DNA of 64,000 nt. It comes from GCA-003244245 sp963712995. Lineage in GTDB: Bacteria > Actinomycetota > Actinomycetes > Mycobacteriales > Pseudonocardiaceae. Position 1 is the stretch's first letter. Every line of letters starts with the position of its first letter. Position numbers and translations under genes: made by a program. Where the stretch lies: positions 1 to 64,000 of the forward strand of contig CAVQKH010000002.1 in the NCBI GenBank assembly GCA_963712995.1. The letters are read 5' to 3'. This document shows, piece after piece, positions 34,186 to 41,004 of this stretch. The notes under the pieces are model-generated. The model had not been told where the DNA came from, did not search any database, and saw only the letters and a program-made list of their open reading frames with translations.

Positions 34186-35918
34186 CTGATCTCGACGGGG
34201 ATGCTCACGGTGGTCTGATCGATCTCAGAGGTGCGCACCGTGATCCGCAGTTCCCAGGATCCGGGATACGGAAGTGCAACCCCGCTCGCCTGGTAGCTGC
34301 CTGGCCCCCTGTCCTGGTTGGACAGGTGCTGGAGAGGTATCGCGAAGGGACCGAGGCCTCGTGACGTGAGCGTCAGCGTGGTCCGCAGCTCGTCCACGTC
34401 ATGGCGGGAGCCGGTGGAGTCCTCGACGAGGATGTGGATCGTGTTCGGCCCGGTGGTCGCCGGGTCGAGGTCCACGGTGAGCCGGCCCCGGCCGCTGGGT
34501 CCGCCGGTGTCGTAGCTGATTACCTGATGGGCCGGGCCCGGCGGCGCAACAGTCGCGGTGCGTCCGGGCGCGGCGTTGACCAGCAGCGCGGTGACGCCGA
34601 GCACCAGCGCGCCGAGCGCCGCCTCGGCCAGCACGCTTCGGCGCAGCGCCGTCCCAGCGGTGCCCGGGGGCACCGCGGCGAGCGTCGCCGCGCCCACACC
34701 CATCAGGGCCCGCCGGTGCCGGGTGACCCACCGGTGGGACGACGCGGCGACGCCGAGCATGAGCGTGACGACGCCGAGCTTCACCAGCAGCAGCCGGCCG
34801 TAGTCGGTGGAACCGAACGCCGCCCAGCTCCCGAGCTGGCGCCATGACTGATAACCGCCGGTGCCGATGATGACCACGATGGCACCGGTCGCGATCGAGG
34901 AGAACCGGTGCACGGCGCGCGCAGGCACGCGTTGCGGGGTCGCCGCCGGTTGCAGCACCACCAGCAGGGTGACCAGGCCGCCGAGCCACCCACCCATCGC
35001 CAGCAGATGCACGATGTCGACCGGTAGTGCCAGTGCAGACTGCGGCCCCACCGCCGCGTGGCCTGCCGCCGCCCAGGTAGCGGCCAGGCCCAGCGCCAAC
35101 GCCACGCCGAGGGCACCGAACCACATACGGCCGCGCCGTCCGAGCTGGCCCAGCCAGGCGCACAGCAGTACGAGGTACCCGCCGGCCAGTGCCAGCAGCA
35201 TCAGCCGGGCGCTCAACACGGTACCCGACCGGCCCGCCACGGTCTGCGCGATGATCTCCGAGTCGAGAACTCGATCGAGACCCAGCCCGTTGGCGTAGGG
35301 CCCTTGCAGCAGCAGCGTGGCCATGGTGGTTGCCAGTAGGCCGGCCCAGCCCAGGAGCATGACGCGGCGCACCCGCCGGTTGGTGATTGCGCCGGGCCAG
35401 CACAGCAGCACGAACGCGATCGATCCCACCAGCAGCGCGTATGCCGCGTACGCCGCGGCGCGGGTGATGGCGTAGCTCACGCCGATTCCTGCGCCGGGTT
35501 GTGCGGCCGTCGGCCCGCGGGCTGGTGAGGGGTGTCCCACCGAGAAGGTGAAGGCCCCCGCTACCGGGTGCGAGTCGGCCGAGACCACCCGCCAGGACAC
35601 CGTGTAGGTGCCCTGTGGCCAGTCGCGGTCGGGTAGCCCGACGCCTACCGTGCGCTGGTCACCGAGCTGCCCGCTGCGCCCGTCGTCGATCTGGGCCCCG
35701 GTGGGTCCGAAAACCCGCACGCCATCGGCGGCGAGGGCCACCGGTTCGCTGAAGCTCAGGGACACGGTGGCGGGCATGGTGGCGACCACCGCACCCTGCC
35801 CGGGCTCGGTCGAGATCAACACTGCGTGTGCGGAAGCCGGACCGGTGCCGGTGAGCAGCCCGAGCACCGCGCAGGCCACCGTCACCACGCAGGCTCGCAA
35901 CGCTCGCCGGCCACCCAC
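34182..35918 (-). CDS. CopC-CopD copper resistance fusion protein
   Basis: About 578 aa from the GTG at 35918 (VGGRRALRACVVTVACAVLG). Signal peptide to ASA-HAVL, then a CopC domain of about 100 residues (HAVLISTEPGQGAVV, LSFSEPV, VVSADSHPVAGAFTFSVG) with the N-terminal His and the SxHP copper ligands. About eight membrane helices of the CopD/YcnJ family and a C-terminal external β domain follow. It binds or imports copper across the membrane. As sequenced it is joined in frame to ycnI because of a shift near 36070. Confidence 0.85.
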   Translation of the reverse strand: MGGRRALRACVVTVACAVLGLLTGTGPASAHAVLISTEPGQGAVVATMPATVSLSFSEPVALAADGVRVFGPTGAQIDDGRSGQLGDQRTVGVGLPDRDWPQGTYTVSWRVVSADSHPVAGAFTFSVGHPSPARGPTAAQPGAGIGVSYAITRAAAYAAYALLVGSIAFVLLCWPGAITNRRVRRVMLLGWAGLLATTMATLLLQGPYANGLGLDRVLDSEIIAQTVAGRSGTVLSARLMLLALAGGYLVLLCAWLGQLGRRGRMWFGALGVALALGLAATWAAAGHAAVGPQSALALPVDIVHLLAMGGWLGGLVTLLVVLQPAATPQRVPARAVHRFSSIATGAIVVIIGTGGYQSWRQLGSWAAFGSTDYGRLLLVKLGVVTLMLGVAASSHRWVTRHRRALMGVGAATLAAVPPGTAGTALRRSVLAEAALGALVLGVTALLVNAAPGRTATVAPPGPAHQVISYDTGGPSGRGRLTVDLDPATTGPNTIHILVEDSTGSRHDVDELRTTLTLTSRGLGPFAIPLQHLSNQDRGPGSYQASGVALPYPGSWELRITVRTSEIDQTTVSIPVEIS

Positions 35919-35926
35919 GGGCAGGC

Positions 35927-36620
35927 TCAGCCGGCAGCGCTGCGACGTCTGTTGAGCAGGCCCAAGACGGTCCCGACGGTCCCCAACACGATCCCGACAA
36001 TGCCGAGCGGCACGCCCCAGTCGCTGGTGTCGGGGGGTGCGCTGGCGGTTGCGGCCACGGCTGGCGGGGGTGGCGTCGGCGGGTGTCAGGGTGAGGACCG
36101 GCGCGGGATGCTCTGGTTCGGGCGCGCCCTCGGGGGCGGTGTCGATCCAGCGCACCACCTCACCGCTGTCGTAGGTCTGCAAGGTCTTGAAGACCAGCTG
36201 GTCGGTGTCGGTCGGCAATGGGCCCAGGGAGACGTCGAAGTCCTCGAACGTTCCCGGTGAGATCTTGCCGCCAGTCCAGGTGATCTTCGAGACGACTTCG
36301 CTGATCTGCCCGTCCGCAGTCTTGATCGGTTTGTTCAGCGTGGTTTTCTGCACGGTCGAGGTCCAGCCGGGTACTGCCCGAGTCGATACGAAAGCGATCG
36401 GGTGCTCGATGGGAAAATTGACCTCCAGTTGGCTCGTGGAGGCGGTGTCTCGTTCGTTGGGCACCCGGAAGGAAACCTTGGTGAAACCGCCCTGCTGGGC
36501 GGTACCGGGGTTGGCGGTGACGTGCGCCGAGGCGGTGCCAGGCAGGCTGACCAGCGCCAACGCGCAGACGGCGCCGAGGCCGGCGATCCGGCGGGGTAAC
36601 TCCCAGCTGATCTTCATCAT
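35927..36620 (-). CDS. ycnI: YcnI/DUF1775 family secreted protein, with a +1 frameshift
   Basis: Signal peptide to TASA-HVTANPGTAQQGG with the mature N-terminal His. The DUF1775 domain follows (FTKVSFRVPNERDTASTSQ, ITWTGGKISPGTFEDFDVS). The expected C-terminal membrane anchor (WGVPLGIVGIVLGTVGTVL, then NRRRSAAG and stop at 35927) is in another frame. 694 nt is 3n+1 and deleting one C in the CCCCC run after PADAT restores it, giving 230 aa. YcnI binds copper and is encoded with CopCD and DUF5134 here. Confidence 0.85.
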
Positions 36621-36648
36621 GATGAGACGCTCCGTGAGGCCTGGCCGC

Positions 36649-37266
36649 TCACAGCATCGTCACGAGCATGTAGCTCATCCCGATGCCCATGACGACCTCC
36701 GATGAACCGGACAGATGCGGCGAGACGAGCATGCTGCGCGGTGTGCTCGCCGCTGCGCTGCTCACCGGCACCGCCAGCTGCGCGCTCAACCGCACCACGA
36801 ACACCAGGAAATACACCACGAATGCCCAGCTCAGCGCTGGCAGTGCCGAGCCTGTGGAGTTCATCGCCGCCGTGTGCATGCCATGCGCCATGTCGTGCCC
36901 GGCCGGCATCGCCGCGACCATGTAGATCATTGCCAGCGCGCCGACCACAAGATGCAGCTCATGGTGTCCGCCCAGGTCAGACCGTGCTGCTGAGGTGCTG
37001 CGCCGGCGGCGGATCAGCCGGAGGGCGATGTGCCCGGCCATCAGGCCGAACAGCACCTGCCACCACAGTCGAGGCAGCGGATCGAGCTGCGGCACCATCA
37101 TGGCGACCATGCCCAGACTCATCACACCGCGAGAGACATCCACGCTGCGCGCCGACGCTTGCGGACCGGACGCGAGCAGCCGGATCACCGAGAGCAGCGC
37201 CAGCACGGCGAACATCGCCGAAACGGCCCACCGTACCCACTCCGCGCCCGCCACCCTGCCGCTCAC
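36649..37266 (-). CDS. DUF5134 membrane protein
   Basis: A 205-aa protein with five or more membrane helices and a His/Met-rich loop (MPAGHDMAHGMHTAAM) likely to bind copper. It begins the operon that continues with ycnI (28 nt gap) and copCD. DUF5134 proteins commonly accompany these genes in actinobacteria. Biochemical role unknown. Confidence 0.75.
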   Translation of the reverse strand: MSGRVAGAEWVRWAVSAMFAVLALLSVIRLLASGPQASARSVDVSRGVMSLGMVAMMVPQLDPLPRLWWQVLFGLMAGHIALRLIRRRRSTSAARSDLGGHHELHLVVGALAMIYMVAAMPAGHDMAHGMHTAAMNSTGSALPALSWAFVVYFLVFVVRLSAQLAVPVSSAAASTPRSMLVSPHLSGSSEVVMGIGMSYMLVTML

Positions 37267-37341
37267 CTCCTCAGTCCGTTTCCAGGCGTAGTCGTTTCCC
37301 GTGCCTGGTTAGTTCCCGAGTGGGGGTGGCATTCTGGAATC

Positions 37342-37863
37342 GTGAGTCAGATCGACGCCGGAAGTTTGGTGCTACGACCGATCTACCGGGCGGTGGCGCG
37401 CATGCTGCTCGATGGTGGGATCCCGCACGGGCTGAGCTTTGCCGATGGATACCCGTCCCGGTTCTCCCGTGAGGTGATGGAATCGGTGGTCGAGGCGACC
37501 CAGCCAGGTCGTTTCGGGCCCTATTTCATGATCCGCAAGGTTGACGCGGTGGTCGTCGGCGAGATCGGCTGCTCTCTCGACCTCGGCTCGGACACCGGGA
37601 AGGTCGGCTATACCGTTGTCGAACCGTGCTGGGGCCAGGGATACGCGACCGAGGCACTACGGGCGTTGCTGGCTCACGTGCTCGCTGAGCCTGACGTGCG
37701 CCGGGTGGTCGCCGAGACGATGGTCGAGCACGTCGCCAGCCGCCGGGTGATGGAAAAGGCCGGTATGCACTATTGCGGCCAGCGGGTCGAGGCCGAAGGT
37801 GAGGAGTCGATGGATCTGGTCGTCTACCAGGCTCTGTCGTCTACGAGGCTCTGTCGTCAATGA
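37342..37863 (+). CDS. GNAT family N-acetyltransferase
   Basis: A 173-aa protein from the GTG at 37342. The acetyl-CoA-binding block VGYTVVEPCWGQGYATEALRA and VASRRVMEKAGMHY are typical of RimJ/RimL-like GNAT enzymes. It transfers an acetyl group to an unknown amine. It is divergent from the copper operon. Confidence 0.85.
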   Translation: MSQIDAGSLVLRPIYRAVARMLLDGGIPHGLSFADGYPSRFSREVMESVVEATQPGRFGPYFMIRKVDAVVVGEIGCSLDLGSDTGKVGYTVVEPCWGQGYATEALRALLAHVLAEPDVRRVVAETMVEHVASRRVMEKAGMHYCGQRVEAEGEESMDLVVYQALSSTRLCRQ

Positions 37864-37884
37864 GGCTGGCGGATAGCGCGGTCC

Positions 37885-39024
37885 CTACCAGCTGACGGGT
37901 AGCCGGCTGACCGCGCCGGCCACCGCTTCGCGGACAGGCGCGATCTCCTCGAGTGGCACGGCCAGCCGGAGGGCGGGGAAGCGCTCGAAAAGGCGGACGA
38001 ACAGGTACTGGAGTTTCACCCGGGCCAGATGGGCGCCCAGACAGAAATGCGCGCCGTGGCTCAGTGACAGGTGCGGGATTCGCTCACGGGTGATGTCGAA
38101 GCGTTTCGGGTCGGGGAACACGCTCTCGTCCTCGTTGGCCTCCTGCACGGCGAACATCACGGTGTCCCCCGCGCCGATGGTGACGCCCTCGACTTCGATG
38201 TCGACGGAGGCGTAGCGGGTGAGTCCCCCGCGCCGAGCGGCCCGTTGCCGCTCGATCGGGCTGGCGAAGCGGAAGATCTCCTCCACCGCGGTGGCGGCGA
38301 GGCTCGGGTCACGCTGCAGCGCCGCCCGCTGCTCCGGGTGGGTCAGCAACAGGAGCATGCCCCGGTCGATGATGGCCACGACGGGTGCGTGCCCGGCGAA
38401 GAGCAGTCCAGCGGCCAGGTGGGCGATCCCGTCGTCGGTCAGCGTCGGGTCGAGCTCGGCGGCGGCCAGCAGGTCGGTGATGACGTCGTCGCCGGGGACC
38501 CAGCGCTTGCGCTCGATCAGCGTGCCCAGGTACCGCCACAACGATTGCAGGCCTCCCCGGGCGACTGCGGGCTTGCTGACCTGCTTCGCCTCGATCTGCC
38601 AGCGGCAGAAGTCCGCGCGGTCCGCGGGGGGTACTCCGAGCAGCTCGCACACCACCAGCGCCGGCAGCGGGAAGGCCACGAGGGTGTGAAAGTCGGCCGG
38701 GGGCCCGGCTGCGGCGAGCTCGTTGAGCAGTTCGTCGACGATCATCTGGACCCTGGGCCGCAGGCTCTCCATCCGACGGGCTGACAGCGGTGGCGTCAGC
38801 AGCCTGCGCATCCGGTGCAGGTCCGCCAGCTCCCCTTCCGGGTCGGGGATCGGCCCCCCGAACAGGCCCGGTTGGGTGAGCCGGACCGGGTGCCCCGGGT
38901 TGGGGTGCGAGCGGCTCAGCCGTGGGTCGGCCAGCAGCTCGCGCACCCGCTGGTGCCCCGATACAAGCCAGGCGGGCCGGCCTTGCGTGTCGCGCACCTG
39001 CACGATCCCGGTCGTGGGTGTCAT
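37885..39024 (-). CDS. Cytochrome P450
   Basis: About 379 aa from the ATG at 39024 (MTPTTGIVQVRD), with GAAGGG upstream. The start lies further into the fold than in most bacterial P450s, so part of the N-terminal β-region may be missing. The heme Cys is in LSHGAHFCLGAHLAR and the K-helix ExxR in VEEIFRF. The I-helix reads LLFAGHAPVVAII, lacking the usual acid-Thr pair of AGxxT, which is often a sign of altered oxygen activation. No ferredoxin gene is adjacent. Confidence 0.88.
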   Translation of the reverse strand: MTPTTGIVQVRDTQGRPAWLVSGHQRVRELLADPRLSRSHPNPGHPVRLTQPGLFGGPIPDPEGELADLHRMRRLLTPPLSARRMESLRPRVQMIVDELLNELAAAGPPADFHTLVAFPLPALVVCELLGVPPADRADFCRWQIEAKQVSKPAVARGGLQSLWRYLGTLIERKRWVPGDDVITDLLAAAELDPTLTDDGIAHLAAGLLFAGHAPVVAIIDRGMLLLLTHPEQRAALQRDPSLAATAVEEIFRFASPIERQRAARRGGLTRYASVDIEVEGVTIGAGDTVMFAVQEANEDESVFPDPKRFDITRERIPHLSLSHGAHFCLGAHLARVKLQYLFVRLFERFPALRLAVPLEEIAPVREAVAGAVSRLPVSW

Positions 39025-39299
39025 CGTCGCCCTTCGGGATGGGTCGGTGATCCTGGCGTCGAGGATCCTGGGTCGGGGATCACTGTAGACATTCGAGCTG
39101 GCGGGCCTGCCGGATCGCGGCAAGTCCCAGGAAGGTTACCGTCCGCTATCCGGCCGAAATCTCAATTTCGTCACTCTTTGCTTGCAGCTAGGCCTCGCGA
39201 GTGAGGCATATTACGCCGAACGAGTGGAGATGCTGGCGTTTTCCCGCTTCGCAACTTAACCCTTGGTGAGAACGAGAAAGGAGGGCTGCACCATCGATG

Positions 39300-39569
39300 C
39301 TACAGCTGCTCATCATCGGAGAGTTCGAACGTGACCGCGGAGGTAAACACTCGGTGACCGGTGGGGAACAGTAGATCAGAAATCAGTGTGGCCCGGTGGC
39401 CCGGTGGCGCGGGCGTGCCCTGGGCCGGGTCGACGACACCGAAGGTTGTCGCGACACCTGCGTAATCCGACGCGATCACGAATGACAGTTCGACGCTGAA
39501 AAGAGGACTGAGGGCTTGGCGTTGCCGTGCCCGTGGCGAGGGGATATCGGCGCAATCCGTCCCTACCAT
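39300..39569 (-). CDS. Possible small protein divergent from the Rpf gene
   Basis: An 89-aa ORF from the ATG at 39569, GAAAGG 7 nt upstream. The sequence (FSVELSFVIASDYAGVATTF, GHRATLISDLLFPTGHRVF, then TFELSDDEQL) reads more like a folded β protein than a shadow, and codon bias is acceptable. On the opposite strand there is only a 25-codon ORF after AAAGGAGG. Plausible but unproven. Confidence 0.4.
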   Translation of the reverse strand: MVGTDCADIPSPRARQRQALSPLFSVELSFVIASDYAGVATTFGVVDPAQGTPAPPGHRATLISDLLFPTGHRVFTSAVTFELSDDEQL

Positions 39570-39603
39570 TCGGCGCCTTTCGGTGGCCGGAAACGGAGTC
39601 CGT

Positions 39604-40197
39604 GTGACCCTGATCAACCATCGCCCATCCATCCGAGGCCGCATGTTGTCCATTGTCTTCGCCGCCTGTTTCCCGTTCGTCGGCGGCGGCCTGTTCGCAG
39701 GCACCGCGGAAGCGAGCCCGGGAGTGGACTGGGATGCGATCGCGCGGTGCGAGTCCGGTGGAAACTGGGCCATCAACACCGGTAACGGTTATTACGGCGG
39801 ACTGCAGTTCAAAATGTCGACATGGCGGGCGAACGGCGGTGTGGGTAACCCCGCTCATGCCAGCCGCCAACAGCAGATCGCCGTCGCCGAGCGGGTCCTG
39901 AAATCACAGGGCATCAAAGCGTGGCCGGTCTGCGGGAAACGTGCCGGCACCGTCCGATCCAAGCCGGTGAAACCAGTCAAGCCGGCCAAACCCGAAGCTC
40001 GGCCGCAACCCAGCCCCCCGGCGACATCAACGGGCCCGACCTCTGTTTATACGGTACTCTCCGGAGACACCCTGTGGTCGATCGCGGCCAAGCACCACGT
40101 ACCCGGCGGTTGGCCCCAGGTCTATGCGGTCAATCGTGACGTCGTCGCCGATCCAGACTTGATCAGAACCGGCCAATCCCTGCGGCTCCCACAGTGA
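39604..40197 (+). CDS. Resuscitation-promoting-factor-like transglycosylase with LysM domain
   Basis: A 197-aa protein from the GTG at 39604, GGAG 6 nt upstream. Signal peptide to AEA-SPG, then the Rpf domain of about 75 residues (VDWDAIARCESGGNWAINTG, NGYYGGLQF, catalytic Glu in CESGG). A Lys/Pro linker follows, then a C-terminal LysM domain (YTVLSGDTLWSIAAKH, LIRTGQSLRLP). It cleaves peptidoglycan outside the cell and can promote regrowth of dormant cells. Confidence 0.9.
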   Translation: MTLINHRPSIRGRMLSIVFAACFPFVGGGLFAGTAEASPGVDWDAIARCESGGNWAINTGNGYYGGLQFKMSTWRANGGVGNPAHASRQQQIAVAERVLKSQGIKAWPVCGKRAGTVRSKPVKPVKPAKPEARPQPSPPATSTGPTSVYTVLSGDTLWSIAAKHHVPGGWPQVYAVNRDVVADPDLIRTGQSLRLPQ

Positions 40198-40266
40198 GGT
40201 CTCCCACAATGAGATAGAGCATGGTGTGAGGACGTATGGCCTGAGGTGACGCGCTACGGTACGACA

Positions 40267-40974
40267 TCACGGGCCGTACGGTCCACCATCGCGTTTCCTC
40301 GGGTAAGGTTCGCGCCCCAGCCGTGCTGCCAAGACATTATAAGCGGACACTATGCACAGGCCGTGGATACAGGTACTCACCGGATCGTAGCCCAACGTCG
40401 AGACATCACGGGTTCGCGCGGCATGCAGGAATATTCCTACATTACGCCACGTCATGCTCGAATAACTTGACGTCTGGGCCGCAAACGTGCCGACGCCCCT
40501 GGTGACGGACACCACAAGAGTGGTCATCTGAATGAACTCACTGCTGGGCGACGGTTCGTCATCATAGTACGACCACCCTGTCGAGCTGCCCGCAACACCT
40601 GCGCTGAAAAGCAGGTCGCCGGATTCCAGAGGATCCGCTACTCCCAGTTTCTGGCAAAGAACTGTTTTGACTGCGAACACAATCGGGCTGTGACCGTCGG
40701 TATCCCAACTGTTCGTGGCGGCACGCTCGAAAAGCTCCGTCGAGCCGAACTGGTTGCTGACGCACTTCCCCTGCCTGAGTTCGACCGCCAGTGCCGCGGG
40801 GACACGAATTGTCGGAACGCTGACAACCCCGGGATGGGTTCGGTTGTTAAGCGGGTCCCGGACGGTCACCAATATTTGTGAATCGTCGGTTACCGAACCA
40901 TTGTCTCGTGTTCCATCGAGCACGACCAGGCTGAGTACCTCGCTGGCATCGGTCCCCTGCACTGAAGATCCCAC
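40267..40974 (-). CDS. Partner protein of the TIR-NDPK protein, possibly Nudix-like
   Basis: A 235-aa protein from a GTG, 30 nt after the stop of the TIR-NDPK-nucleotidyltransferase gene on the same strand, so probably its operon partner. The N-terminal part (LSLVVLDGTRDNGSVTDDSQ, ILVTVRDPLNN, HPGVVSVPTIRVP) is laid out like the first strands of a Nudix fold. The place of the Nudix box reads FAVKTVLCQKLGVAD, without the catalytic Glu residues. The C-terminal half has AGSSTGWSYYDDEPSP and a Cys-rich end. Function unknown; the Nudix idea is weak. Codon use is less GC-rich than the genome. Confidence 0.55.
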   Translation of the reverse strand: MGSSVQGTDASEVLSLVVLDGTRDNGSVTDDSQILVTVRDPLNNRTHPGVVSVPTIRVPAALAVELRQGKCVSNQFGSTELFERAATNSWDTDGHSPIVFAVKTVLCQKLGVADPLESGDLLFSAGVAGSSTGWSYYDDEPSPSSEFIQMTTLVVSVTRGVGTFAAQTSSYSSMTWRNVGIFLHAARTRDVSTLGYDPVSTCIHGLCIVSAYNVLAARLGREPYPRKRDGGPYGP

Positions 40975-41004
40975 CCATCACTCAAGATGATCAATATCCA
41001 CAAT

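Noticed and set aside
39124..39603. Cyclic-di-AMP riboswitch before the Rpf-LysM gene, as found before some rpf genes
   Set aside because: I could not find the conserved core motifs in the upstream sequence.
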